This document shows, in pieces, positions 1-7,314 of a DNA stretch of 34,188 nucleotides. A program made the position numbers and the translations under genes. The notes below the pieces were generated by a model. That model was not told the origin of the DNA and did not search any database. It saw nothing but the letters and a program-made list of their open reading frames with translations. Source of the stretch: a virus. Location: the IMG/VR virus record IMGVR_UViG_3300017613_000460, positions 1 through 34,188 of that record; one strand, 5' to 3'. The first letter of the stretch is position 1; each line of letters begins with the position of its first letter.

Positions 1-105
1 GAACACAGATCTGAATTTATAGGCAGAAGTATTAAAATAAACTATAAACACATAACAGCTAATAAAGAAGTTCCACGAGAGCCAGTTTATGTGGAGATAG
101 TTTGA
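1..105 (+). CDS. C-terminal end of a cut-off gene, possibly ATP-dependent DNA ligase
   Basis: Frame 1 is open from the first base to a TGA at 103-105 and encodes the last 34 residues of a protein whose start is outside the window. The segment EFIGRSIKINYKHIT followed by PREPVYVEIV resembles the end of the OB-fold domain of phage ATP-dependent DNA ligases, where an IGK-type strand and a Y..xT turn precede a final R-x-P strand. The match is short and judged from memory, so ligase is only a suggestion. The stop lies just before the ribosome site of the next gene, which shows that the plus-strand operon begins upstream. A replication or repair gene would fit this block. Confidence 0.4.
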   Translation, partial: EHRSEFIGRSIKINYKHITANKEVPREPVYVEIV

Positions 106-119
106 AAGGAGGTGATAAA

Positions 120-353
120 ATGCCAAAGAACAAAAATAAGTTAGATACTTTAATGGATGTTGAAGGATTTGATTCCATTGAGGAAATGATTGAGGACGCA
201 GAAAGCGGATTTAGAGCAGGGTATCCGGGTATTTGCATGAACCCGAACTGCGATTACTGTATTGATGTCGAACCGGATCAGGATGAAGGTTGGTGTGAAC
301 TTTGTCGCACGAATACAGTAAAATCTTTTTATATATTACTTGGTGTACTGTAA
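120..353 (+). CDS. Small zinc-ribbon phage protein (77 aa)
   Basis: The ATG at 120 is chosen because a near-perfect ribosome site, AAAGGAGGTGAT, lies at 105-116; an in-frame TTG at 102 precedes that site and is not used. The protein carries four cysteines in the pattern C-x4-C-x2-C...C-x2-C around residues 33-56, with the segment EPDQDEGWCELC followed by TNTVKS. This Cys-rich EPDQ-GWCE-C-TVKS arrangement is a small putative zinc-binding module that I recall from other phage and prophage genomes, with no proven function. It ends in a hydrophobic tail (FYILLGVL). The stop codon at 351-353 touches the first copy of the dispersed palindrome. Confidence 0.8.
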   Translation: MPKNKNKLDTLMDVEGFDSIEEMIEDAESGFRAGYPGICMNPNCDYCIDVEPDQDEGWCELCRTNTVKSFYILLGVL

Positions 354-371
354 TTGCTACCAGTAGCAATC
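352..371. repeat. Dispersed palindrome, copy 1
   Basis: First of 16 copies of the element with consensus GAYTGCTACNNGTAGCARTC. The core arms ATTGCTAC and GTAGCAAT at 353-370 are perfect, and the outermost pair is lost. It fills the gap between the zinc-ribbon gene and the next ribosome site. Confidence 0.85.
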
Positions 372-385
372 AGAAAGGAAGGAAA

Positions 386-781
386 ATGGATAAAGATGTG
401 GCAGAAAAAGTAATAGAGAGTTTTAAACGAGTAAGCGATGAAGCAGAGATGAGCTATAAGTTGGTGAAACTACAGCTAATGGTACATCCAGATGCTCCAG
501 AGAATGAAGAGTGTATTAATCAATTGATGAGAGTGTTAGTTAATTCGGATTGTATGAAATATTCTATGATAAATCCTGACAAGATTAGTAAGCTTCTTCG
601 GCATGTAACAAATGCAGAACTGTTCGACAGATTTATGCTATACTGTACGCCTTTAGCTCGACAACTTTTTGATAGTCAATTGACTGGTAAACTTTCAAAA
701 GAAACATCTCCTTCGATAGTTGTGACAGAATTTATGGATGAACTTGTTGATAAATGGCTTTTGGAATACTCTGAAAAATAA
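386..781 (+). CDS. Hypothetical protein (131 aa)
   Basis: The ATG at 386 follows a purine-rich ribosome site (AAAGGAAGG). An open extension back to a TTG at 302 is rejected because it overlaps the upstream gene, runs through the palindrome and has no ribosome site. The protein appears soluble and mostly helical (for example KVIESFKRVSDEAEMSYKLV near the start), mildly acidic, with no membrane segment. I recognise no family. It lies between the zinc-ribbon gene and a consensus promoter, and is probably an early accessory protein. Confidence 0.7.
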   Translation: MDKDVAEKVIESFKRVSDEAEMSYKLVKLQLMVHPDAPENEECINQLMRVLVNSDCMKYSMINPDKISKLLRHVTNAELFDRFMLYCTPLARQLFDSQLTGKLSKETSPSIVVTEFMDELVDKWLLEYSEK

Positions 782-784
782 TAC

Positions 785-813
785 TTGACAACCATACGGA
801 TTTGTGGTATAAT
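785..813 (+). promoter_or_regulatory. Consensus sigma70 promoter with extended -10
   Basis: TTGACA at 785-790 and TATAAT at 808-813 are exact consensus hexamers separated by 17 nt. TGG directly before the -10 box adds the extended -10 element. Transcription should start near 820, giving a leader of about 20 nt before the ATG at 842. This predicts use by the unmodified host housekeeping polymerase, and it would drive the small Cys-rich gene and probably the ParB and replication genes. Confidence 0.88.
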
Positions 814-841
814 AGAAGTCTGTTTCACACACGGAGTCACA

Positions 842-1033
842 ATGAATAACCCACGATCAATACAATGTAAGTGCGATTCTTCTGTACGAAAGTTAGAATT
901 TGAGAAAGTTCAGCTCAATAGTTCTACTTTTGTATACAGGAGTAGATGTAAAATCTGCGGTAAGCTATGGAGATTTTATGAATCTGAACGCTACAGACTG
1001 ATTGCTATCAGTAGCAATCTGGAAGGGGGGTGA
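842..1033 (+). CDS. Small Cys-rich protein (63 aa)
   Basis: The ATG at 842 lies about 20 nt after the expected start of transcription from the strong promoter and follows a GGAG ribosome site. An open frame back to 785 is rejected because it runs through the promoter. The protein has C-x-C near residue 10 and C-x2-C near residue 36, compatible with a small zinc finger, and then a basic and aromatic stretch. Its last residues, LIAISSNLEGG, are encoded by a copy of the dispersed palindrome. Position right behind the promoter suggests strong early expression. The function is unknown. Confidence 0.65.
   Translation: MNNPRSIQCKCDSSVRKLEFEKVQLNSSTFVYRSRCKICGKLWRFYESERYRLIAISSNLEGG
1000..1019. repeat. 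Dispersed palindrome, copy 2 (inside CDS end)
   Basis: This copy, GATTGCTATCAGTAGCAATC, has one arm change in the left half (TAT for TAC). It encodes IAISSN at the end of the small Cys-rich protein, 14 nt before that gene's stop. Confidence 0.85.
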
Positions 1034-1050
1034 TAACGTAGATTAGAGAT

Positions 1051-1068
1051 TTCTGCATAAGTGCAGAA
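1051..1068. repeat. Hairpin TTCTGCA-taag-TGCAGAA, copy A
   Basis: A 7-bp perfect stem with a 4-nt loop is followed by AAAAAACC. A near-identical hairpin lies at 11680-11697, at the other end of the plus-strand operon. The 93-nt gap at 1034-1126 holds this hairpin and an AT-rich stretch before the ParB-like gene. I see no clear promoter in it. Confidence 0.7.
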
Positions 1069-1126
1069 AAAACCATTAACTTTTAACCTATTATTAATTA
1101 TTGATCTTTGAAAAAAGGAGAACAAC

Positions 1127-2266
1127 ATGACTGACAAAGAAACCACAGAAGTCAAAGCTCACAAGGCTGAAGGTACGATGGCAACCGTTTCTGTTCTGGA
1201 ACTACAGAATAACCCGCATCGTAATGATGAAGTTTTTGTCTGGAATGAGGAAAAGATTCAAGGACTCATCGAAACCTATAAGGTGGATGGATTTCAGTCC
1301 ACGTTTGAGGTAACAAAGGACAAGTGGGGACGATTCTTTCTGGCAGGTGGTGGCCATCACCGGAAGGAAGCATTGAAACGGATTATCAGTGGTGGGGTCG
1401 ACGGGATTACACCGGAAATGATTCGGGGTGTTTTCAAAGATGACGGTGACAATTGGTCAATCAAAGTCGTGGCCAAGAAATATTCCAAAGAGCAAATGCT
1501 TCGTAACTTTATGATTGAGAATGCGGATGCTTGGGGAAAAGATTCCCAACAGAATATTTGCATGATGACTGTTCAGGTCAAAGACTTCCTTGATAAGAAA
1601 CTTGTGGAGTCAGCGGATTTGGAAAGTTTCATTGCTTTGGTTAACTCACCGTACCCGTTGAAAATGGACGAGCGTTCATACAGCCGTGCCAAAAATTCCG
1701 GTGCAGGTGCATCATTGGTGGTGCAGTATCTCGGTGAAAATACATGGTCACGTCAGGCAATTGACTTCGCAATCAAGGTACTTTATGAAGAAGGCGAGGA
1801 AGGACAGAAACTGCGAGAACTGGCCGAAAAGCTGCCGAATGTTGTCATGGCTTACAAGTTCAAAAGGCTGATGACCCAGGAAGTAGACGGCGAGAAAGTT
1901 CTTTCCTCGGCTGATGATCAGACCAAAGCCGAAAAGCTCATCGAGAAAGAAAATTTAACTCGGGCAGATTTGGAGGCCGCAGATAAGATTAAAGCGGAGA
2001 AAGGTATTGACCCCCTCGCTGCTCTGGAATCCATCGTCGCCGACAAGAAAGAAGAAAAGAAAACGGGAACCGGCGAAACGGCCAGTAAGGAACGGCCTAC
2101 GGAAGCCCTTCTGAAACCGCCGGAACAAGCCTTAGTATCCCTGAAAGAGGCTTGCGCCCACATGACTGTTTTGGCGCAGTCAGATGATTCATTCTCTAAA
2201 GCTCAATTCAACGAAGCCAAAAAATTACTCAAGGAACTGGCGGATACCATTAAGAAACTTGGATAG
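1127..2266 (+). CDS. ParB-like (ParB/Srx fold) protein
   Basis: This 379-residue protein starts after a good AAAAAAGGAGAAC ribosome site. Residues 17-85 resemble the ParB N-terminal fold: a segment EEKIQGLIETYKVDGFQSTF followed by the GGGHHRKEA motif at 74-82, which corresponds to the G-x-x-R/HR motif of ParB box I. MLRNFMIENADAWGKDS at 124-140 resembles box II (xxENxxR). I could not assign the helix-turn-helix that follows box II in true partition ParB proteins. The C-terminal third is Lys/Glu-rich and probably helical, with a low-complexity linker around 310-335. No ParA gene is present, so plasmid-type partition is unlikely. ParB-fold proteins in phages include nucleases, DNA-binding proteins and CTPases, and which activity applies here is open. 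It could be the binder of the dispersed palindromes, but that is inference only. Confidence 0.72.
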   Translation: MTDKETTEVKAHKAEGTMATVSVLELQNNPHRNDEVFVWNEEKIQGLIETYKVDGFQSTFEVTKDKWGRFFLAGGGHHRKEALKRIISGGVDGITPEMIRGVFKDDGDNWSIKVVAKKYSKEQMLRNFMIENADAWGKDSQQNICMMTVQVKDFLDKKLVESADLESFIALVNSPYPLKMDERSYSRAKNSGAGASLVVQYLGENTWSRQAIDFAIKVLYEEGEEGQKLRELAEKLPNVVMAYKFKRLMTQEVDGEKVLSSADDQTKAEKLIEKENLTRADLEAADKIKAEKGIDPLAALESIVADKKEEKKTGTGETASKERPTEALLKPPEQALVSLKEACAHMTVLAQSDDSFSKAQFNEAKKLLKELADTIKKLG

Positions 2267-2284
2267 TATCTGCATAAGAATCCG

Positions 2285-2310
2285 GGGGACTGCTACCTGT
2301 AGCAGTCTCC
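2285..2310 (+). repeat. Dispersed palindrome, copy 3, in a 12-bp hairpin
   Basis: The 20-bp element is at 2288-2307 (GACTGCTACCTGTAGCAGTC). Its stem is lengthened by GGG on the left and TCC on the right, including one G-T wobble. An AT-rich stretch with T runs begins about 5 nt later (2315-2325). This could act as a weak terminator or a processing hairpin between the ParB-like and DUF2800 genes. Confidence 0.75.
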
Positions 2311-2350
2311 ATGGATTTTTATTTTTAAAAATAGAAAGGAGACAATGGTT

Positions 2351-3994
2351 ATGTCTAAACACGCACGTTTTGCACCTTCTGCAGCGCACCGTTGGATCGC
2401 TTGTCCAGCTTCAATATCTCTGAGCGAAAAAGTTGGAGGCGGATCAGGTAAATCGGAATATGCTTCAGAAGGTACAGCTCTGCATGAAATCACAGCAGTG
2501 TGTTTAAAAGAAAAGAAAGATCCTTCAGACTTTCTCGGTACAACCTTAACTGATGAGGATAACCCTGACTGGTCTATGGAATGTGATCAGGATCATGTAA
2601 ATGCTGTTCAATTTTGTGTAGAAGAAGTAAAACGTATCACTTTAGAAATTGGAGCTAAGGGTGGTCGTATTGAATTATCTGTTAGCGTTAACGAAGATTG
2701 TTGGGGACAAGCCGATGTTCTTATCTGGAGCAAAGATTATGCTGTTGTCATAGATTTTAAATTTGGCCGTGGCAAAAGTGTCAAAGCTGAAAATAACTCC
2801 CAACTAATGCTCTATTATCTTGGTGCAATGCGGTTCTTATACACTGAAACGCCTCCACCCCTACCATCGAAAGCTAAACTTTTTATCATACAGCCTCGTA
2901 TCCCTAATCCTGTCCGTGAATGGGAAACCACTTTTGAAGAAGTCAAAATATGGTATCAAAAATTCGTTTCCCCTGCCTACGATCAAGCTAAAAAAGGTGA
3001 GTCTCCCTGCAATCCTGGCCAAGAACAATGCCAGTTTTGTCCCGCCAATGGGATATGTGGTTCAAGAGCAGACTACCTACTCGGCGTAGCAGAAACAGAA
3101 TTTAAAGACTACGCCGTTGATGTATCTGGAACAAAAGCTAACTGCCTACCTGCACCTGTCGAACAGACAAAAGACATTAAGAAGATTATGTCACACGGCC
3201 TTGAAGTTTTGAACACCGAGATTGCTGGCAGGATTTTAGCTTATCAAGATGATTTTGATAATTTTTTCAAGAGGGTAGGGGAATTTGCACTTCAGTCGGC
3301 CCTTGATGGGACTGCTGTACCCGGATTCAAAATTGTTTACGGTAAGTCTAATCGTAAATGGAAAGGGACGGAACAAGAAGTCGCCTTACTTCTCAAAAGT
3401 TTAGATGTTGAACCATTTGAGAAGAAACTTATCAGTCCTGCCAAAGCTGAGAAAGCCCTCGGCAGGAAAAGAAAAGGTGAGATTGAAGACAATTGGGAAA
3501 AACCTCTTGGTAAAAAGATTCTTGTTGACGAGTCTGATACCAGAGAAGAAGTGGATCTCACAGGTGAATCAGATATGGATCAGTTTGCTACTGGTAGCAG
3601 TCCTAAACCTGAGTATGCTGATGGTTCTGCGGTGTTTGAAGGTACTGATGACATTATGAGCGAAGCAAATGCAGATGTCCATGTCTTTGAAGAACCAGAT
3701 GTAGGTGAAATAGACGACATCATGGATGGTTTTGATGATGTTGTTGAGGAGAAAGAAACAGAACAGACCCCTGAAGTTTGGCCAGGACTGAATCCTTCTC
3801 CACCAAGTAAACGAACCAAAAAATTTAAGCTCATGACCATAGGGCTGAAAGGGGGTGTGTCTTTAAAAGAGGTTGCAGACAAGCTATTTGAAGGTGATGT
3901 CGGACAAGTCAAGAAAGGTCTGCGGAATTTAAACGAACGGGATGGATACACAATCGTTATCCATGCCAACAACACTTTTACAGTAAAGGAGTAA
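2351..3994 (+). CDS. DUF2800 family PD-(D/E)XK nuclease with Fe-S cluster motif
   Basis: This is a RecB/Cas4-like nuclease expected to act on DNA ends in phage recombination or replication. The second ATG (2351) is preferred because it sits about 9 nt from GGAG, while the ATG at 2345 is only 3 nt away. Motifs in this numbering: the opening SKHARFAPSAAHRWIACPAS typical of DUF2800, H45 in EGTALHE, D122 in GQADVLI, D135 and K137 in VIDFKFG, and Q151 in NSQLMLYY. Cysteines at 18, 227, 230 and 236 match the C...C-x2-C-x5-C iron-sulfur pattern of AddB and Cas4 enzymes. At 547 residues it is longer than the roughly 370-400 I expect for the family. The extra part is a long acidic linker plus a basic C-terminal segment (after about 490) that may be a winged helix. 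It is followed by the SSB-like gene and the polymerase, a known phage gene order. Confidence 0.88.
   Translation: MSKHARFAPSAAHRWIACPASISLSEKVGGGSGKSEYASEGTALHEITAVCLKEKKDPSDFLGTTLTDEDNPDWSMECDQDHVNAVQFCVEEVKRITLEIGAKGGRIELSVSVNEDCWGQADVLIWSKDYAVVIDFKFGRGKSVKAENNSQLMLYYLGAMRFLYTETPPPLPSKAKLFIIQPRIPNPVREWETTFEEVKIWYQKFVSPAYDQAKKGESPCNPGQEQCQFCPANGICGSRADYLLGVAETEFKDYAVDVSGTKANCLPAPVEQTKDIKKIMSHGLEVLNTEIAGRILAYQDDFDNFFKRVGEFALQSALDGTAVPGFKIVYGKSNRKWKGTEQEVALLLKSLDVEPFEKKLISPAKAEKALGRKRKGEIEDNWEKPLGKKILVDESDTREEVDLTGESDMDQFATGSSPKPEYADGSAVFEGTDDIMSEANADVHVFEEPDVGEIDDIMDGFDDVVEEKETEQTPEVWPGLNPSPPSKRTKKFKLMTIGLKGGVSLKEVADKLFEGDVGQVKKGLRNLNERDGYTIVIHANNTFTVKE
3583..3602. repeat. Dispersed palindrome, copy 4 (inside DUF2800 gene)
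   Basis: The core TGCTACTGGTAGCA at 3586-3599 is perfect, and the outer pairs are partly lost. It encodes FATGSS in the acidic linker of the nuclease, a place where inserted residues would be tolerated. Confidence 0.8.
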
Positions 3995-4001
3995 AATTAT
4001 T

Positions 4002-4685
4002 ATGGCAGACAAAACTTATTCAATGGATGTAAACTCGGAGAAAAAAATCTACCGAGTGAAACCACCAGAAGCGAGAGGTTCGTATATGCAACGCATCATC
4101 GAGCCTGAAGCTTTTGAAGAAGGCGGCACTGCTGAGTATGGGTGTCAGCTTCGGTGGCCCATCGACAATCCTGAAGTCCAGTTATGGGCTAAGGATATGG
4201 CAGGTCTTTTCCGTCTGATCATAGCAGATAAGTATGGAAAAGAAAAGGCCGATAAAGTTCTTAAGAAACCTGGCTTCAAAGTTCCTCTCCGCAATGGTAA
4301 CAATGAGGACAATGAGGAATACCACGGCTGGCTGTTTATGAATGTACGGAATAAATTCCGTCAGCCTATCGTCATGGGGCCACATGCGAAAGCGTTATCG
4401 AATGACCTGATCACAGATCAGATTATCTATTCCGGTGCATGGTATCGTACCCGATTAATCTTTCGATACTACAAACAGATCGGTGAAGGTATCGGAGCTT
4501 ATATTGATATTCTGATGAAAACTCGTGATGATGATCGTCTTGATTCAGTCATCAATGTTGGAGCTGCTGAAGAAGACTTTGCAGGATTCGCTACGGCGGA
4601 TAGTTTTGATGAAGTACCTTCAGAAGATGACAAAACTGAAGGCGGTATTGAACCTTCCAAAGACGATGATTTTAGTTTTCTTTAA
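4002..4685 (+). CDS. DUF2815 single-stranded DNA-binding protein (gp2.5-like)
   Basis: The 227-residue protein resembles the DUF2815 family, considered relatives of the T7 gp2.5 ssDNA-binding protein. Recognisable parts are an N-terminal strand region with YGCQLRWP, a central segment with GWLFMNVRNKFRQP, and an IIYSGAWYRTRLIFRYY core followed by GIGAYIDILMKTRDDDRLD. The last 35 residues are strongly acidic and end in DDDFSFL. An acidic tail closing on an aromatic residue is the standard partner-docking device of gp2.5 and bacterial SSB. The gene begins 7 nt after the DUF2800 stop and precedes the polymerase, so it should coat single strands during replication and recruit the polymerase, helicase or nuclease. 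Confidence 0.85.
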   Translation: MADKTYSMDVNSEKKIYRVKPPEARGSYMQRIIEPEAFEEGGTAEYGCQLRWPIDNPEVQLWAKDMAGLFRLIIADKYGKEKADKVLKKPGFKVPLRNGNNEDNEEYHGWLFMNVRNKFRQPIVMGPHAKALSNDLITDQIIYSGAWYRTRLIFRYYKQIGEGIGAYIDILMKTRDDDRLDSVINVGAAEEDFAGFATADSFDEVPSEDDKTEGGIEPSKDDDFSFL

Positions 4686-4690
4686 AATTC

Positions 4691-4718
4691 TTGGGGTTGC
4701 TACAGGTAGCAACCCCAA
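4691..4718 (+). terminator. Hairpin terminator built on the dispersed palindrome, copy 5
   Basis: A perfect 13-bp stem (TTGGGGTTGCTAC and its complement) encloses the variable AG centre and is followed by ACTTTT. The outer GGGG/CCCC pairs differ from those at other copies but remain complementary. It lies between the SSB gene and the polymerase start at 4745, so it may attenuate read-through or mark an mRNA end. The core 20-mer is 4695-4714. Confidence 0.75.
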
Positions 4719-4744
4719 ACTTTTAGGAGAATAGGAGATCTAAT

Positions 4745-6715
4745 ATGGTTTTTATTGATTTTGAAACACAGTCTGACGTAGATATAAAAGAATGTGGGCT
4801 ATATAAATATGTACGGGGATTATATTTTGCTCCCGTATGTATGGCGTATGCGATAGACGATGGCCCTGTGGAGTTGTGGCTTCCAGGAGAACCACTACCG
4901 AAGGAGATTGCTACTGGTAGCGATCTCAATATTTTTAATGCTGAGTTTGAATATAATGTGTTTCACAGTAATTGGTTCCGCTATAATGAGTATGATGTAT
5001 CTAAGATCACATACAATAATATGATTGACACTCAAGCTATAGCTGCCACATTTGGATTCCCCATCAACTTGAAAAATTTAGCTCAAGCCCTTGACGTTAA
5101 ACATCAGAAAGATAACAAGGGTACTTACCTTATTAAAAAACTTTGCGTAGTTAAAAACGGTAAAGTTCCTGCCCCTTCCACATTCCCAAGAGACTTTGAA
5201 AATTTATATGAGTACTGTAAACAAGATGTACGCACCCTTCGTGCGTGTTATAATTATATGATTAAAAAGAAACTATCCCCTTTTGAAAATAAAGTATGGC
5301 AACATACTCTAAAACAAAATGCGTATGGACTGCCCGTTGATACAAAAACTATACGCCAGATCATTCGAGTTCTCAACACCTATAAAGACCAATGTAATTT
5401 AAGGTTATCAAAAATTACAGATGGTGAGATAACAGCCGGTACTCAGAATCAACGTATAGTCAGTTACATTAGGAAACGAGATTCGAGATTACTTAACCTT
5501 CAGTCAGATCATGTGCAGTCTATTCTTGATGAAGATATACTTGATAAAAAATGTACGGAAATATTACAGATAAGACAAAAGACTTCTAAGAGTAGTACAG
5601 CTAAGTTCACGAAAGCCATAAATATGCTGTGTCCAGATGATAGAATCCGAGGCTCTCTTAAATACCACAAAAGTCATACAGGTAGATTTGCCGGAACAGG
5701 ATTTCAGATTCATAACTTGCCTCGTGCCAAACACGATAATCCTGACGCAGTAATTGAAGATTTTTTTCTTAAGCCTATACCCTATCTGATTGAAAAGTAT
5801 GGTAACATCGGTGAGGCTGCTTCTAAACTGGTACGACCTATAATCAAAGCTCCAGAAGGTAAAAAACTGATCGTGGCAGATTATGTATCTGTAGAGAATG
5901 TATGCCTTCATTGGGTGGCCGGTGATACTGATACAACTAATGACTTTTTTAATAAGATAGATCAGTATAAGCGTTACGCATCACGACGATTTAATATCGG
6001 GTACGATGATGTTAATAAAGACCAGAGGACATATGCTAAACCTTCAGTTCTTGGATTAGGATATGGCGGTGGCCCCGGTGCGCTTCAACGAGTAGCCATC
6101 AATCATGGTATTGAATTAAGTTACGACCAAGCGGATGCGGATAAGAGATTCTACAGAAATATGTATCCTCAAGTTCCCAAACTTTGGCGGCGAGTTCATG
6201 ATAGTATGATTAGAGCTGTTCAAGATGAAACTCTTATAGAATTATACACCGGCACAGTTACTCTACGGATTATCAAAAGAGGGTCTTATGCTTTCATTCT
6301 GTTACCCTCTGGAAGATTTCTGTCCTACCCTGCCCCACAGATTCAAACTGATGCACAATATGGGAATCCTTGTTTCACATACATGGGAATAGACCATGCA
6401 AAACAGTGGCGGCGTTTAGGAGATCAACACCGAAGTGAACCGGATATGCCTGTTCATGGTGGTCGATTGGTTGAGAATATTATTCAAGGTATAGCCAGAG
6501 ATCTACTGGCTTGTGGGTTACTATACCTTGAAGCTTCAGGGTTTGAAGTTATCGCTTCAGTACACGATGAAATTATATCAGAGATTGACGACAAGAATGC
6601 TACTGATAGCAATCTCGAAAGATATTGTAATGTCATGTGCGTATTGCCCGATTGGGCTGAAGGTTTACCGTTAAGAGCCGAAGGATATATAGCTGAAAGA
6701 TACAGAAAAGATTAA
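4745..6715 (+). CDS. Family A DNA polymerase with 3'-5' exonuclease domain
   Basis: This 656-residue replicative polymerase has no 5' nuclease domain, as is usual for phage family A enzymes. Exonuclease motif I is DFET at 5-8, motif II is NAEFEYNV near 65-72, with Glu where Asp is usual, and motif III is YCKQD at 157-161. Polymerase motif A is ADYVSVENVCLHW, with catalytic D379 and the steric-gate Glu kept, but the Arg that normally follows the Glu (E-x-R) is Val. Motif B is R428-x3-K432-x7-Y440-G, and motif C is HDE at 607-609. Two copies of the dispersed palindrome encode ATGSD (56-60) and NATDSN (618-623), both outside the motifs. The neighbours (DUF2800, SSB, VRR-NUC, SNF2, primase) form a complete replication module. 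Confidence 0.93.
   Translation: MVFIDFETQSDVDIKECGLYKYVRGLYFAPVCMAYAIDDGPVELWLPGEPLPKEIATGSDLNIFNAEFEYNVFHSNWFRYNEYDVSKITYNNMIDTQAIAATFGFPINLKNLAQALDVKHQKDNKGTYLIKKLCVVKNGKVPAPSTFPRDFENLYEYCKQDVRTLRACYNYMIKKKLSPFENKVWQHTLKQNAYGLPVDTKTIRQIIRVLNTYKDQCNLRLSKITDGEITAGTQNQRIVSYIRKRDSRLLNLQSDHVQSILDEDILDKKCTEILQIRQKTSKSSTAKFTKAINMLCPDDRIRGSLKYHKSHTGRFAGTGFQIHNLPRAKHDNPDAVIEDFFLKPIPYLIEKYGNIGEAASKLVRPIIKAPEGKKLIVADYVSVENVCLHWVAGDTDTTNDFFNKIDQYKRYASRRFNIGYDDVNKDQRTYAKPSVLGLGYGGGPGALQRVAINHGIELSYDQADADKRFYRNMYPQVPKLWRRVHDSMIRAVQDETLIELYTGTVTLRIIKRGSYAFILLPSGRFLSYPAPQIQTDAQYGNPCFTYMGIDHAKQWRRLGDQHRSEPDMPVHGGRLVENIIQGIARDLLACGLLYLEASGFEVIASVHDEIISEIDDKNATDSNLERYCNVMCVLPDWAEGLPLRAEGYIAERYRKD
4906..4925. 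repeat. Dispersed palindrome, copy 6 (inside DNA polymerase gene)
   Basis: GATTGCTACTGGTAGCGATC has one changed base in the right arm (G at 4922). It encodes IATGSD just before exonuclease motif II. It lies only 211 nt from copy 5, the closest pair in the window. Confidence 0.82.
6595..6614. repeat. Dispersed palindrome, copy 7 (inside DNA polymerase gene)
   Basis: GAATGCTACTGATAGCAATC is a diverged copy with two broken pairs. It encodes NATDSN shortly after motif C of the polymerase. Confidence 0.7.
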
Positions 6716-6730
6716 AAGGGGGTGGTAGTA

Positions 6731-6970
6731 TTGAAGTTTAAAGAATTGGTAATGGCACAGGATCTAAGTGATGTTGACCTTGCTTTCTGTAATCATACTT
6801 GTAAACAGTGGGAACGTTTTTCTAATACTGTAGGAAGACTGAATAAAAAACAGACTCTAAAAGTTCTTAAGTATTTATTGAAAGAACGACCTAACTCAAA
6901 AAGCTTTGGGCAAAGAGCTGTCAGAAGATTTAACCATTTAAATAAAGTACGATGGGAGGATCTAAATTAA
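6731..6970 (+). CDS. Hypothetical protein (79 aa), TTG start
   Basis: A TTG at 6731 is preferred because AAAGGGGGTGG ends about 7 nt before it. A GTG at 6722 lies inside that ribosome site, and an ATG at 6752 is a further possibility that would remove seven residues. The product is small and basic, with C-x3-C near its start (FCNHTCKQW) and a Lys/Arg-rich second half (KQTLKVLKYLLKERP, GQRAVRRFNHL). It may bind nucleic acid. It sits between the polymerase and the VRR-NUC nuclease, and its stop overlaps the next start as TAATG, so the two are probably translationally coupled. Confidence 0.7.
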   Translation: MKFKELVMAQDLSDVDLAFCNHTCKQWERFSNTVGRLNKKQTLKVLKYLLKERPNSKSFGQRAVRRFNHLNKVRWEDLN

Positions 6971-7314
6971 TGGCAACAGAAAAGACAATCGAAAGTTATC
7001 TTAAAACAAGGATCGAACAAAACAATGGTTTGTGCTTAAAATTTCGATCCCCTTCTATGGTGGGTGTACCTGATCGGATATGTATAATGCCTATCTTTGT
7101 TTACTTTGTAGAAGTTAAGGGGCCGAGTGGTAAGCTCAGTTCCAAACAACAACGTATCATCATGAAATTCAAAGAAAGAGGACATGACATATTCGTGATA
7201 GACTCTGACGAAAAAGTTGATGCTCTTATAGAGTATCATTTAATAAGATTGGAGAACTATAATAATGTACAGTTATCAAGACTTTTCTCTGTACCAAAAA
7301 AGGATAGTACCTGA
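6970..7314 (+). CDS. VRR-NUC domain nuclease
   Basis: This 114-residue protein matches the small phage VRR-NUC nucleases of the PD-(D/E)XK fold, which act on branched or flap DNA. Visible motifs are VGVPDRI with Asp 35, YFVEVKGPSGKLS with E48-x-K50, and Q60 in SSKQQRI. The ATG at 6970 follows GGGAGG and overlaps the preceding stop. The 3' end overlaps the SNF2 gene by 50 nt. A VRR-NUC next to an SNF2 helicase is a recurring pair in phage and prophage replication modules, and the two probably work together on replication or recombination intermediates. Confidence 0.9.
   Translation: MATEKTIESYLKTRIEQNNGLCLKFRSPSMVGVPDRICIMPIFVYFVEVKGPSGKLSSKQQRIIMKFKERGHDIFVIDSDEKVDALIEYHLIRLENYNNVQLSRLFSVPKKDST

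Noticed and set aside
302-385. N-terminal extension of the 386-781 gene from TTG at 302
   Set aside because: It overlaps the zinc-ribbon gene, crosses the palindrome and lacks a ribosome site, while ATG 386 has a good one.
3580-3975. Minus-strand 131-codon frame opposite the DUF2800 gene
   Set aside because: It lies opposite the acidic linker, where biased codons leave open antisense frames. No start signal supports it.
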